From: Ecdyonurus torrentis
Lineage: Eukaryota; Arthropoda; Insecta; Ephemeroptera; Heptageniidae
Assembly: GCA_949318235.1 (NCBI GenBank)
Contig: OX439127.1
Coordinates: 24,708,315-24,772,314, forward strand
Direction: 5' to 3'
DNA length: 64,000 bases
Shown here: in pieces, positions 1 through 12,049 of the stretch
Position numbering within the stretch: the stretch's first letter is position 1
Layout: each line of letters opens with the position of its first letter
Notes under the pieces: generated by a model
What the model saw: the letters and a program-made list of their open reading frames with translations, nothing else
The model's database searches: none
What the model was told of the DNA's origin: nothing
Translations under genes and position numbers: made by a program

Positions 1-58
1 GTATATTGATTGTCACATTCAATAAGCAATTTTATTTCCACTGGTTCAAGTTAGTAAG

Positions 59-227
59 ATATCGAGGGTGCTCCGCTATAATGTCCTAAGTCCACTTGAC
101 CTTGAAAAATAAAAAATCGTCGGATCAACCCCAAATTTTGGATTTATCCATTTCAGGTCATTTGCAGCAAAAAATATTTTTCAAGGTCAAATGGACTTAG
201 GACATTATAGCGGAGCACCCTCGATAT
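59..227. repeat. MITE, family A, copy 1
   Basis: A 169-bp foldback. The ends read ATATCGAGGG and CCCTCGATAT, and about 50 bp of each arm pairs almost perfectly. The interior (CTTGACCTTGAAAAAT, TTTGCAGCAAA) is shared with the element near 2.5 kb, so the two belong to one family. There is no coding capacity. The terminal ATATCGAGGG is also the end of the Foldback-like element at 27213-28739. Confidence 0.8.
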
Positions 228-847
228 GTGTTTTAATGAAACTTAATTTTTAAAAAGCTTCTGGAATGCTGTTTGTGCTATCTTACACTATTTGAAATAG
301 GTTTAATTATTTTCTTATTTGGACTCATTACTATTCAAAGTATTAATCTTTCAAATTGTTTGTTAGTTAGATATGTAGAAACTATGTCATAGGTCACACA
401 GAGCATAAGATTTTTTTTTCCAAGTTTTTTTGAAAGCAGTTTTCTCCCTAAATATAAACTGCATTATTTGTATTTTTCCCATTATTGGGCTATTTCAAAA
501 ATAAGTTTTTTCATTAAAAAAAAAAAAATATGCAGTGTGCAGTTTTTGTCCCAGTGGTTTGATTTTTGATTATTTTATTTTTTTAATACTACAGTATTTA
601 AATCAGTGGAAGAAGCAGATTTTCAATTATATAAATACAAAATAATAATAATAATTTAGAGCAAAACCTATCAAGACTGCTTGGCTGCTAGCTTGTGTCT
701 GTTACAATAAGGCAGACCCAAAAAACCCCTAAATTATTATTATTATTTTAAAATTTCAATCGGCAACAATCGTGTAGTATGTAAGAGGAAAGGAGTTGTT
801 TAAGACGTAATGTACATTTTTTTTTTATTATTATAATAAGATGAAGT

Positions 848-892
<45 letters not shown>

Positions 893-2488
893 TTTTTACA
901 TGCATTACAGAGACATTGCAAGTACTTTTCTTTTCCACATCTGATTTTAATTAAATGGTCAAGTGTGTGGAATCACAAAATTAAAGTTTCAAACAATAAT
1001 TGCTTTGAAACTTTTAAATTTCAAATAAGAACAATACTCATAGTAACTGTACCAACAGAATTATTTGCATTTTTGAAGTCACCTAAAATGTAGCATTTAT
1101 TGCAATTAAGTCATTAGATAAGTAATCAGGTTACTCACAATAAAGATAGGCAAGAATTTATGAGCATCAAAAGTGTTGTAATGGATATATAAAGAAAAAA
1201 AAGCAATTCAGTACAATTTTTCAGTGCTTCTCCAGCATCTATTTATATTTAACTGATAAGTAGATGATAATGCAGCAGTTCTTCACAAACTGTTCTAGAC
1301 ATTTAAATTTTCCTCTCCCTTATATTTATAATAGATAATAGTAATGCTGTTCATAAACCCTGTTTTCTGCTACGAAAATGACGATCGCTTATAGTTATTC
1401 AAATGTAATGTGCATTTTTTTGGTGGAAGAAAACAGGTTTTACGAACCAACATTTGTAAGTGCAACAAATTAGTTACCTTACGTTCTAACTAAGGTAACT
1501 TTGGTTATTAACAATTATTATTGCCTGACAATTATTAACACTTAGGTTCTAACTGGGCAATCGTGATGAATATGTTCACATGTTTTAATATGTTTTAATT
1601 GAATTTGTATCTTTCATCTGAACAGTGCAGTTAGGGTTGGTCGTGATAGACGCTTCCTCTATTAAAATAACCCGGAAGTTGGCTCATCGGAATGGGTCTA
1701 TCTCTCTTTTTTTTTATGTTTTGTAGAATTTAATTTTAAGAAGCCATAACAACTTCAACAAAAGGTATTTTATTTCCTTAATCACAAAAGATTGCATTGA
1801 TGCATATCTTGTTGTGAATAATATTTTATATTGCACTCATATTTATATTTTATGATTATCAATCATTTTGTATCAAACCATACGAACAATTTTACTATCA
1901 TTGGTAAACTTTTAAAGTTTACATCAATATAAGTTTAAGACCTAGTTTATAAGTTCTTGATTGCTATTAACATTTACTATTCAATATTGTTTGATAAAAC
2001 TGATGTTAGTTTAATATTAATTACTTTGCATACTGTAGGAAACAATAAATACAATTATGTATGTAGAAAAAAAATGTTATTATGTTATTTAGAATTACAG
2101 CAATGATTTTCTAAAACAAATAAAATTAGCTATAAGCCTGTCCAACTCTATAATCTTTAAATTGTAAGATATATGTATTGTTTTTAATACTAATAGCCTC
2201 TGTATTTAATATTAAAACTTTGGTTTCTACTTTGTAACTTATTTAGATATGGTTAATATGTTGGAAAAAAAATTATACATTTTTTCAAATCACTTTGCTA
2301 AGCTAAAATCCACTGCCATGTAGCTAAATAAAAGTCCATTTGAAATCTTAACTACCTATACTAAGGTTGCCACATTTTTGCTCCTGTGCATTGTTTTTTA
2401 GTACATCACAAATCATGTATCTTGATCAAAACTGACATTTTATGTCATGTGCAAACAATAAGCTAACACAAAAAGTATTTGGTACAGT
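228..2488. other. AT-rich spacer, no gene seen
   Basis: No plausible exon or RNA gene is visible. It holds a 36-nt poly-T run near 855-890. A short GC-richer patch near 1620-1700 contains an ETS-like CCGGAAGT; it could be promoter sequence, but no transcript can be assigned to it. Confidence 0.5.
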
Positions 2489-2489
2489 A

Positions 2490-2670
2490 TATATATATTG
2501 CTGTTGTTCCGCTATATTGGCCGATGTCCACTTGACCTTGAAAAATATTTTTTGCTGCAAATGACCTGAAATGCGAAAATTCAAAATCTGGGGTCGATCC
2601 GACGAATTTTATTTTTTCAAGGTCAAGTGGACATTGGCCAATAGAGAGGAACAACAGCGATATATATATA
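2490..2670. repeat. MITE, family A, copy 2
   Basis: Inverted repeat with arms beginning GCTGTTGTTCC and ending GGAACAACAGC inside short TA tracts. The inner part of each arm (CCACTTGACCTTGAAAAA) and the core AAATGACCTGAAAT match copy 1 at 59-227, while the outermost 30 bp differ. Open frames across it are by-products of the foldback. Confidence 0.75.
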
Positions 2671-2710
2671 TAATATATAAAAATAAAATAATAAATTTCA
2701 TATCAACAAC

Positions 2711-2716
2711 TTTATT
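2711..2716 (-). terminator. Putative poly(A) signal of BOLA1
   Basis: AATAAA on the minus strand, about 120 bases past the BOLA1 stop codon. It is the nearest canonical hexamer downstream. Assigned by position only. Confidence 0.45.
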
Positions 2717-2834
2717 CATACATTTCACAAGTGGGGAAAATAGTAAGTCTTTCAAATTTACATATAATTGTGTTTCCCCATTTTTCTTTTCCAATAAAAT
2801 AATGATTTAATTTAAACTACATAATACTGCTGTC

Positions 2835-3479
2835 TTATTTTCCAAACCCTCCTCTACATGCAGGGCTGGGCTCAACATTTTTAGTGCTCTCTTGCCATTG
2901 GCTAGGTGTTTTTGCCTAAAACAAAAAAATACAAATTATTACTACTCACACACTAACACATACTACACACGTGGTGCATAGTTTTTATTAACATAGCTAT
3001 GTATAATAATTATTATGAAAAAGGTAGATTAAAAGAAAGATTTTAATAAAATTAACCGTAAGAATCAATCATTTTTACAATGTAGCATGAACATTATTTT
3101 ATCTGTGTTGTTACAACCTTGTAAATATAGCTTAGCAACAATTGGGGAATGGGAGATATTGAGCTTTGACTGACAGGGATGTTGTGGTAGAGAAAATAAT
3201 TTCTTAACCATGCATTTTATTTGGCCTGGGTCAGAAATTATTTTCTCTGCCACGGTATTTCTGTCAGTCTAAGAAATAGCACACTATTTCTCATTCTCCC
3301 AATTTTTCCTAATCTATGTGTTTTTATCAGATCTTTTCAATTATTAATTTTGGGTTGGGAAACAAATAAATTTCTTCCTTTCACTAGGTGTCTTTCTCAG
3401 ATTTAATATATCACTTCTCTTTCACTAGTTTTACATTTTATTTTTATAAATATGTATTATAGTGAATTATTAAGCGCAA

Positions 3480-3514
<35 letters not shown>

Positions 3515-5482
3515 TGCCATATTGTGTTATTGTGTTATCGTGCTATACACCAATCCCAGTCCCAGTCAAGACATTGTGTTATCGACAGGTAAGGACTTTC
3601 CAATTAAGGGTTGTATATAGATGGCTTGAATCTCAAAATCTAAAAAGAAAACTTCCAATTTTATGATGCCATTTGAAAGGTAATAGTAACAGCTACCTAT
3701 GATAAAATTTTCAGAACCCGAGACCATCAGATAAGAGAGAAATTAATTATTGAAATTAACATGGGCTCTTATGGGACTAAAAGTTCAAAAAATCATAATT
3801 CAAAATCTAGCATGGTGACCCCCCAAAATTTTTACATTTTTGAAGATACCTAATTCTAATGTATCACTGTACAAAATTTCAGATTTTTCTGTCTTTACAA
3901 CTTTTTAGTCAAATCCCGCAGTAGCTGATTTCCCGCCTTAATGGAAAAGCACACACGGGCCGGCCACGGCCTAAGTACACAGCCCGGCATTCGCCATGAC
4001 AGCCTAGAGAAACTGTGGAAACATCTAGGCAGGCTGGTCGGTGCAATCACATCAATCATGCACCTCCCGAATACTGTGCGTCGTCATGGAATGCATGTAA
4101 ACATGCATCGAGCAATGTGTTGTGCTCTCACACTTTACGTACGCAACCAGCAGTGGCTCGAACCTATACTCATATCATATATTTAGTTTTTTTTTTTTTC
4201 TTGATTAATACAGCATTATTTAATAAATAATATTGAACAAAAAATTACCATTATTGAGAGAGCATGGACACCAGATTTTAACTCGTCTTGTAGAATCTCG
4301 TTCACCAATCTGTGTCTCTGCAATCAGGGGATAAATAAATATAAAAAGAGCCAGTGGAAGTTATTTAGGAAAATAATTAAAACAGATCCAAATCTTTTAT
4401 GCTGTAGATTTGACGATTTGGAAACATAATAGGTATTGACTAGTAAAGGAACAGCGGTTTTAAGGCCGATTATAAGCGATTTCAATCACATCCGCTTCCG
4501 TTTCTCCTTACTACACATGCGCAGTAAGTCAAACCGGAAGCGGATGTGAGCGAAATTGCTTGTAGTCAGCTTCAAAACAGTTGCTCCTTTATTAGTCAAT
4601 CGTTGAGTGACAATAAAAAGTTTACCCCTTCCCCCTTCTTCTTAATTAAGGTAATTGCATTGATTGCCTGATGCAAGGTTCACAGCTACATAATAACACA
4701 TTTCTGATGATCTATGTTTTCATGGTCACTGTAATTTAAATGAGGGATCTATCAACTACATTTTGTTATGGTACTGCAAACCTTTCACATCCACATCTTA
4801 CAGATAATAATACATAATATCTATATTGCACATACACTTTACAGTGTTAGTCAAGTCCCTACCCTTGCATCACAGTATTTTGTGTCATTTCAAATGTAAA
4901 AAAAAAAAAAAAAAAAAAAAATCATGAAGTGTTATCTTTTTTTAATTACACAATTGAACATGATCAAGAAATGATCATAACATGCAAAAAGTTGCAAGTT
5001 AACAGTTCATGAATACATTGCATTTTTATTTGAAATGATGTTGGCTTTTAATAAGATATTTACGTAATGCATATTTTATTATATTTTATACTCAATCATT
5101 TTGGGTCTGAAATTTTTTTATTCATACTTATATATATATATATATATTACCATGATTATTTATTATTATTATTATTATAGTACTCATATAAATCACAAAT
5201 TTAAATTATATTTTTACATTTGTTTCAGAGTGCATTGCATACTTACTCCAAAGTAAAGGCCACTAAGTGAGTCCATCAATGTCTTATTCTGGGTGTGTTT
5301 ACCTTTATAAGTGGAAGTCCTTCAAATTTATTTGAGACCACAACAACTTTGAAATGTGTCTCTGATCCTTTTGGTACATTGTGCATATACGATTCATTGA
5401 TAACCTCTAAATGATCTGGACATGTAACATCTGAAAGTTTCGTGAATATAGCTGTTGCTACTGGTCCTTTCTCTGATGTCAT
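2835..5482 (-). CDS. BOLA1: BolA-like protein, BOLA1 class
   Basis: BolA proteins pair with monothiol glutaredoxins (GLRX5 in mitochondria) to bind and pass on [2Fe-2S] clusters. Three coding exons on the minus strand, 5303-5482, 4249-4317 and 2835-2915, join in phase 0 with consensus splice sites to give 109 residues. The BOLA1 signatures are all visible: [11 protein letters not shown], a cluster-binding loop with [20 protein letters not shown] running across the first junction into RHRLV, then HAL and a C-terminal TPSQW and SPACRGG. The candidate ligand histidines (H34 and H62) are kept. The start is the uncertain part. M at 5482 is the only ATG in that exon, but the frame stays open upstream to an acceptor at 5542, so an earlier exon could add a mitochondrial presequence that I could not find. 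The identity is clear from the motifs. Confidence 0.88.
3105..3345. repeat. Foldback repeat in BOLA1 intron 2
   Basis: The arms pair across AGAAAATAATTTCT near the centre and again further out (AATTGGGGAATGGGAGAT with ATTCTCCCAATT). The right end, with CAATTTTTCCTAATCTATG and ATCAGATCTTTT, recurs near 23124-23165 and 24327-24372 in VPS15 introns, so this is a dispersed family. Confidence 0.55.
3590..4190. other. Unassigned GC-richer segment in BOLA1 intron 2
   Basis: This stretch has balanced composition unlike its neighbours. An 81-codon frame at 3941-4186 lies in it, but I recognise no domain and no splice sites that would make it a gene. It may be the remnant of an older transposon. Confidence 0.3.
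4435..4600. repeat. MITE, family B, short form
   Basis: A 166-bp element with about 65-bp inverted arms starting ATTGACTAGTAAAGGAACAG and ending in the complement. The arms contain TATAAGCGATTTCA and CACATCCGCTTCCG. The same arms bound a 1.4-kb element at 17483-18905. It sits between BOLA1 coding exons 1 and 2. Confidence 0.8.
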
Positions 5483-5656
5483 AGTTCGAAAAATTAATGT
5501 TGTTGCTTGAATATTTTTAATTATGCAGAACTGAGGTTTTCCTGAAAAAAAAAGAAAGAAAAAAAGCTTTTAGCAGCAGTAAAAGATAAAATCCTCAAAC
5601 TAAAAAAGTATGGACTGAATTAAAATTGACTATATATATATCCCTATATATATATA

Positions 5657-5920
<264 letters not shown>

Positions 5921-5975
5921 CAAAATACTTTTGAGAGATATGAAGCATTGTTTTATAGTTACATCTTATTATATA

Positions 5976-6382
5976 ATATAATGTATAGTTAATTAGGAAA
6001 GGTTAAACCATTTTGGTTTGAATATGTAATCAAAGAAAGGATAGGGGAAACCAACAAGCGCCTTACCACAATGAGGTCCGTAGCTTGGTGAAAGTCTTGA
6101 TGGCACAGGTTACACAAACATTTACAAGTTTATATACTAAGACGTTTCGAAGGCAACAGCCCTCTTCTTTAGATGTTAGAGTATATAGTGAAGGAAAGTT
6201 GGTTGGTATAGGTAACTTATACCATCCAATAACCAACTTGCCTTCACTATACTCTAAGCAACTGAAGAAGAGGGCAATTAGCAATTTTGTAAATATTTGT
6301 GTAACGTAACCTGTGCCATCAAGACTTTCACCAAGCTACGGACCTCATCATGTTGGTTTCTTCTGTCCTTTCTTTGATTACG
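5976..6382. mobile_element. PLE3: decayed Penelope-like inverted pair
   Basis: Inverted arms of about 170 bp match the outer ends of PLE1 (for example GGATAGGGGAAACC and CTTACCACA on the left arm). A direct repeat TACATCTTA[T/A]TATATA flanks it at 5960-5975 and 6383-6398 with one mismatch, which fits a 16-bp target duplication. Only the left end carries the extra tail with the hairpin AAACCATTTTGGTTT. There is no ORF. The left arm, read on the minus strand, keeps parts of a hammerhead (GGGCTGTTGCC, then GAAACGTC), but its CTGATGA core is mutated. Confidence 0.7.
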
Positions 6383-6541
6383 TACATCTTAATATATATA
6401 AGTAGGATAAAAATATTAAATTCCTAAGAGATAAACCCCCTCCCCAAAATCCCCCCAACAATTAATGTTGTGAATCTTTGGGTGCAAGTATCATCCAGTT
6501 TCTCCAACGTTAACTCCAACGTTATACATATTCTAACACAT

Positions 6542-6992
6542 AAATTTCTTAGGGATCGAGTTAATTGTTAAATATAAAACTTGCTCTAACTTGAATTCCG
6601 TCATACATTCATACATATTGTTGTCTCTGCATGCATGCATACATATGTTCCAAGTGTTATGTCCAGCTTTCTTTTTTTTATGTACAGCTCTGGCCAAAAG
6701 TTCCCAAACGATTTGCAAAGGCAACCCGCAACCACACTATATGTTATCTTTATGAGAAAACGCAGCGGCCCCGTTCGGTAACTTTGTCCAGAGCTGTACT
6801 TTATTCTTATGAAAAAATTAAGTATATACGTATGTGAAAACAAATTTACGATCATGCACACAAGATTTTGAGATTTTTATGAAACACCAATATCATGATT
6901 TTGATCTGTGTAGATGTTGTATGAGTACGCAGGCAGAGACAACATATAGGTTGAAATTCAAGTTAGACCAAGTTATTACAGCTAAGAAATTT
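6542..6992. repeat. Older TIR element carrying a nested MITE
   Basis: Imperfect arms of roughly 100 bp pair the left end (AAATTTCTTAG, TCTAACTTGAATT, TGTTGTCTCTGC) with its complement on the right. The family C MITE at 6682-6799 sits inside it. The outer arms are clearly more diverged than the inner ones, so the inner insertion is younger. Confidence 0.65.
6682..6799. repeat. MITE, family C, copy 1
   Basis: 118-bp foldback with ends GTACAGCTC and GAGCTGTAC. The interior GGCAACCCGCAACCACA and TCTTTATGAGAAA occur in reverse orientation in the copy at 8633-8760. Confidence 0.75.
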
Positions 6993-7232
6993 CTGGTTGC
7001 CGTACATAAGACACGCAGTCAAAGGTCCTAGGATAAAAGACCCTGCCTTTTATTTGCCCAAAGGTAAAATGTGGTGTCAAGCGTATAGGGTCTTTTTGTC
7101 CGTGAGCATTCTCTCCATTGGCATACATAACAAAAATCAGTCAATGTAGTTAAGAAAACACCTTAGTGATTACAGAAATTATTTTTGATTATTGTATGTA
7201 TGTATATGATACATTTACCAAGTCAACAAAAC

Positions 7233-7389
7233 AAAGAGGCCAGAATTGAGATAATTCTTTTTGAGGAGTGCTGGCCTTGCAGCTATAGCTGTAAACAGAG
7301 CGGGGGTGGCTGTGTCCTTCCGGACCGGAAGCCACCCTGTTTACAGAAGGCCACTCTATTTGAAAGGATTTTCAATTCTGGCCTCTCTT
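7233..7389. repeat. Single-copy foldback element
   Basis: Arms begin AAAGAGGCCAGAATTGA and pair with TTCTGGCCTCTCTTT. A second inner pairing runs through TGTAAACAG and the GGTGGC/GCCACC segment. It lies upstream of the WASP 5' exon, and no relative was seen in the window. Confidence 0.6.
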
Positions 7390-7739
7390 TATTTTTATAC
7401 CTCCCTACGTATGTTATAGTGTGTGTAAACATTCAATGTTTAACATTCCAGTGACACTAACCTATCAATGATTGTAGCATTCCACTAATTATAATAAGCT
7501 CGTACGTTATGTCAGGCAGAGTTCAATACTTTGCAAGTTAATAAAATTAAAAATGCATTGCAAAGAAAAGCAAGTTTATGGCCAAATGAACTTTTAGTAG
7601 GAGCAGTTTTCAATCTCTGTTATCTGTTTTCAATGCTGTTTGTTATTGTTTTTGGAGTAGTCAGCTGTATTTGAATTTTTCGCCAAATCTGGGAGGAGGA
7701 GCTTATTTCTCCGTGAGCCGGAGGTGCCAACGTTGCAAG

Positions 7740-7892
7740 TAGTTGCAAGGAGTCTATGGCGGAAGTCACGGAAGTGGGCGTCTAGCAACATTTTCGCTGT
7801 GTTGTGTGCGGTTGTGTGTCTTCTCTACTCAGTATTTATCTAATCACTTATGTACGGATCTTAAGACAGTTCTTCTAACAACTACAAGTGAT
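7740..7892 (+). promoter_or_regulatory. Probable WASP promoter and 5' non-coding exon
   Basis: A GC-richer patch has two GGAAGT motifs (ETS-type) near 7760-7776, followed by a stretch ending at a consensus donor GTAAGT at 7893. An acceptor TTTTTACACAG at 7958 opens the exon with the WASP start. No TATA box is evident. The non-coding exon is inferred from the splice sites alone. Confidence 0.4.
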
Positions 7893-8003
7893 GTAAGTTA
7901 AACAAATTTAGATAACTTTAATCTTGATATTAAAACGTGTATTTGTATTTTTACACAGCCTATTTAATCAACGATTTGAGGAGCCCTCATTAATATTTAT
8001 TTT

Positions 8004-11000
8004 ATGGTTGGACATACCGGAGGGCCACACAGGGCTACGCGGAAGATGTCGCTTGAAAATTCTTCTGGTGGGGCATCAAATAGAGCAGACAACAAATTCT
8101 CGCAACTACTAAGTAAAGATGAAAACGAGCAGATCTTCAGATTGCTTGGCCATAAATGTCAGGTAATTATATAGTAATTATCAGTACTTTATTGACAGAT
8201 TTTGTTTTACTCTCTTATTAAGAGAGTAAAACAAAATCTGTCAATAAAACTTTCTTAAGAGAGTAAAACAAAATCTGTCAATAAAGTACTCTGTAAATGC
8301 GATATGCAAAGTATTATAACCTCTCCGGGTGTGTGCATTATATTTTGTCATAAGGAAAACAAGGAGTGGGTAACATAATACATACATACCATATATGACT
8401 CACTAATACAGTAATTATAATTTACACATATTCTGTCTGTGTAACTGTTTGACTTTCATATTTTAAAACTAAATGTTTCCCATTTCAACCTCAGACTTAC
8501 TATATATGTATAACATGTCAATTGTCACATTAACATGCATACATACTTCCTGATCACACTTTTTACTGTGGCACTCTGAGAAAAAAAAATCTTTCCCTCT
8601 ATATCTCTTTTTCCTTGCACCTTTTCAAGAATGTACAGCTCCTGGATAAAAGTTCCCAAATGGGGCAGTGACAGCTGCTGCATTTTCTCATAAAGATATA
8701 GCATAATGTGGTTGTGGGTTGCCTATACAAATCGTTCGGAACTTTTGTCCAAACTGTACACCATCCCAATCTTCTCTTTTTGTTTCAGGCATAGACAATA
8801 CATCCAAACCTTAATATCTCTCATAAAAATCATCAACTATTGGTCTTAACAATACACTTCTCTCACATTTCAAGTGCCAAAATAAGTAACCAAGATAATA
8901 TAAAATAAAGTTCTTATGGTGAATGGATGCAGACACGGTTCCTCTTAAAAAATGCTGCCTGCCCTGTCCAATATTTGTAATGACATTACTTATACTAATA
9001 AGTTCCATGCGCAGAGATCCAGACTTGACAGCAGACACTGTTTTCATAGAATACTGTAGATAGAAACTATATTTTCAATGTCCCGCACGTGTCTTCCAAC
9101 CCCCGGCACTTTTTGTAGTCCATGCAACACTAACGCCATCGCATGTGACACCTGAACTACAATGTTACACTTTCAGGGCTATATAGTTCTGGGTGTCACT
9201 TGTATTGGCGCATCATCGTTTTCTATATCACAGGGAGTTGGAAGACATGTGAGTGACATTGCTATATTTCTTACAAACATAGCTTTTAAAGCATATTAAC
9301 AAATGCAATTCATTTAACAACTAAAGGTTTGTGTTTTACTGTTACACCGTGATAGCAAGTGTTCCTTCTTCATAAGGTACACAGCAGCAGTAGCAGCAGC
9401 AGGAACACTTGCCACACTTGTGGTTGCTTGACTGATTTCATTTTGATGAGATAGAGGCGGCAATTTTTTAAACTTAGTATTTTCTGTTGTGATTATTTTG
9501 CTCTGTAATAATATTAAGTTTCATTTTAATTTTTACAGACTTTGGCTACAGCTGTGGTCCAGCTCTATACAAGTGAACCTCCACAGCATATGAACTGGGT
9601 ACATAGGGATACAGGAGTGCTGTGCCTAGTCAAGGACAATGTCAGAAGGTCATACTTTTTCCGTTTATATTGCCTGCAACGAAGTTCGATGGTCTGGGAA
9701 CATGAAGTATACAACCACATTGAATATCGCTCACCTCGCACATTCTTGCACACATTTGAAGCTGAGGTAATTATATTAATGTGACTGGTAATTTTTTTAT
9801 TTTAAATCCTTATGGCATACCTTTTTCAGGATTGTGTGGCAGCTTTTAACTTTGCAAGTGAGCGTGAAGGATACACTTTACGAGCCACATTACTCGAAAA
9901 AATGGAAGCAAAAAAGCAAAGAAAAATGGGTAAGCTTTAACTTAATTTGAGACCTAAAAATAATGACTCCTACTGAAATTTCCATTAATCAATTTTATTC
10001 TTGCTTGAGAAACTGCTGTGTACTAAAATTTATATTTTCAGAACGAAGGTCTCGTCAATCCATGGGTCCTCCTCCAGGACTTCCTCCACCCAAAGTTATA
10101 AATGGTCCATCACAAGTAGTGCCCATGCCTGGACCCAAGCCAGCTGCACAAAAAGTTCAACGCAGCTCTACTAAATGGAACAAACGTAGAGAAAAAGAGA
10201 GTGCTAGACGCCTAACAAAGGCTGACATTGGCTTGCCTCAAGACTTCAGGCATGTCACCCATGTTGGCTGGGATCCAAACAAAGGATTTGATCTTGATAA
10301 TGTGGAAGACCCACAGTTGAAACAATTCTTTGTTAAGGTAAACTACAGACAATTTAATTTGAAATCTTCACAATCAAATCAGTCAATAACGGATTTCACT
10401 GCTTTTATTTTTACAGGCTGGCGTATCTGAATATCAACTGAAAGACAGGGAGACACGAGAATTCATTTATGATTTTATTAATCGACATGGTGGCATTGAA
10501 GCTGTGAAGGAAGAAGTGATACAAGCCCTGCCTCAAGCAATGGCTATGCATCAAAGTGCAAATCAAGCTGGTCCACCTCCTCCTGTGCCTGCTCGTTCTG
10601 CTCCACCACAATCAGAAAGCAAATCTATGAGTCAAGTAAGATCAGCACCTCCTCCTCCTCCACCATCTCGGACTCAGGCTGCTCCTGCTGCCCCCGGACC
10701 TGCACCGCCTCCACCTCCTGTGAGGACTTTACCTCCTCACAAGGCTGTATCTCCAGAGCAAGTGTCAGCACCTGCACCTGCGCCTCCTCCTCCTCCACCC
10801 CCACCTCCGATGATACCACTTGAAGTACCATTTGAAGTACCTATCAAAAATCAAGCTCCAACACCAACTCCTTCAGTAACATCAAGTGGATCCACAGCAG
10901 ACCCCAGATCAGCTTTAATGGATGCTATAAGATCTGGAAGACAACTGAAGGTATGGTTTTATCAAATCAATCTCTCTTTATTTCTGCTTTCTATTATTAA

Positions 11001-11858
11001 TTTTTTTCCTTATCTTTCATTTATGCCTACACTGCATAAAATTCAGCATTTATTTATAAATTTATTGAGTAATTTCTCTAGCAGTTTTTATTGTAACTTA
11101 ATTTTCATGAATATTATAATAGAAAACACGTCACCCATAGTTGTATTATCTTACTAATTTAATTTATTGTTAACTTAAAACAGGCTTGTACCTGATGCAT
11201 TGGGCACAGTACAAAGAATTTAATTTAGTACAATATAAAATTAAAATTAAGGGCATGCATACACTTACATAGAAGAAAAATTAAATACAAGGTATAAAAT
11301 TAATACACACCATCTATATAAAGTTTTGTGTATTGAATTACAAGAATCGTTAAAAATGTCTACACATTTCATTACTGTACATAATGTTGTAGCTCAATAA
11401 AATTAGAAAATACGTACCTTGTTATACTAATTATATTCCAATGATCAGTACACTTGAATTTAAACATGCAACACATCAGATTAATCAGAGATCCATTAGA
11501 AGCTATGCACCTACACTGTTTGTTTTGTATACAGTACTGTACTTGTTTATTTAATATCTCTATTTTATGAGTAATTTTTTTCCCTTAGCATGTTGAGCCT
11601 CCTCCTCCAGCATCTGGAAGTAGCACAATGACTGGCGATGCACGAGGAGAATTACTAGATCAAATAAGGCAAGGCATAGAATTACGTCCTGTTGTACCAA
11701 GCTCCACACCTTCTTCCTCCAAACAAGATGTTGCATCACAAGATTCTTTGGCTGGAGCTTTAGCTAGAGCTTTGGCAGAACGCTCACGAGCCATTCATTC
11801 AGACTCTAGCAGTGGTACTGAGGATGAAGAAGAAGATGACGAGGAATGGGAGGACTGA
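8004..11858 (+). CDS. WASp: Wiskott-Aldrich syndrome protein (WASP/N-WASP)
   Basis: WASP is a cytoplasmic actin-nucleation promoter: Cdc42 binding relieves autoinhibition so that the tail can bind actin and Arp2/3. Coding exons are 8004-8162, 9539-9766, 9830-9929, 10042-10337, 10417-10950 and 11589-11858. With the ATG at 8046 the product is 514 residues. The first in-frame ATG after an in-frame stop is 8004 and would add 14; 8046 has the better -3 base (A). In order, 8046 numbering: WH1 domain about 19-130 (LFK-type core with LVKDN, RSYFFR, HTFEAE), basic region, CRIB about 206-222 (IGLPQDFRHVTHVG) with GBD to about 285, polyproline about 300-405, WH2 motifs at 409-425 and 441-457 (LLDQIRQGIEL), central helix about 475-497, and an acidic tail with the penultimate-type Trp (EEWED). 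Two WH2 motifs are N-WASP-like. No part appears missing. Confidence 0.96.
8183..8290. repeat. Tripartite hairpin repeat in WASP intron 1
   Basis: A 34-bp unit (TTATTGACAGATTTTGTTTT onward) occurs once on the plus strand, followed by two copies of its complement, all essentially identical. The outer two copies form a 108-bp foldback. It lies about 20 bases after exon 1. Confidence 0.7.
8633..8760. repeat. MITE, family C, copy 2
   Basis: Ends GTACAGCTC and CTGTAC, with AAAGTTCCC and GGAACTTTTGTCC in the arms. The interior is the reverse complement of the 6682-6799 copy. It lies in WASP intron 1 and is more diverged than copy 1. Confidence 0.65.
9076..9261. repeat. Foldback element in WASP intron 1
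   Basis: About 25-bp imperfect arms, CAATGTCCC and GTGTCTTCCAAC on the left and the complement on the right. The interior is unrelated to the other families here. Confidence 0.5.
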
Positions 11859-11986
11859 CAGCCGTAGGCTAAATTGACAACTTAAAACATCAGCCAGTCC
11901 CATGTATTTTTTTCTACCTCAAGTCTAGCTCAGACTAAGTGGGCACATTGGACAAAAGTTGTCAATTTTTAACCACATACACATAT

Positions 11987-11992
11987 AATAAA
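11987..11992 (+). terminator. Putative poly(A) signal of WASP
   Basis: AATAAA about 130 bases after the WASP stop codon, followed by GT-rich sequence (TTGTGTGTATAGG), which is the expected layout of a cleavage site. Confidence 0.6.
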
Positions 11993-12049
11993 TACATTGT
12001 GTGTATAGGATATAATATTAATTATATAATAATAATTTAATATATATAA

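Noticed and set aside
3941..4186. 81-codon open frame in a GC-richer patch
   Set aside because: No family resemblance, no splice context and two overlapping frames of similar length; kept only as an unassigned segment.
8811..9047. 78-codon minus-strand frame in WASP intron 1
   Set aside because: Starts with Met and is not low-complexity, but no signal peptide, domain or promoter is seen, and it lies between two MITEs.
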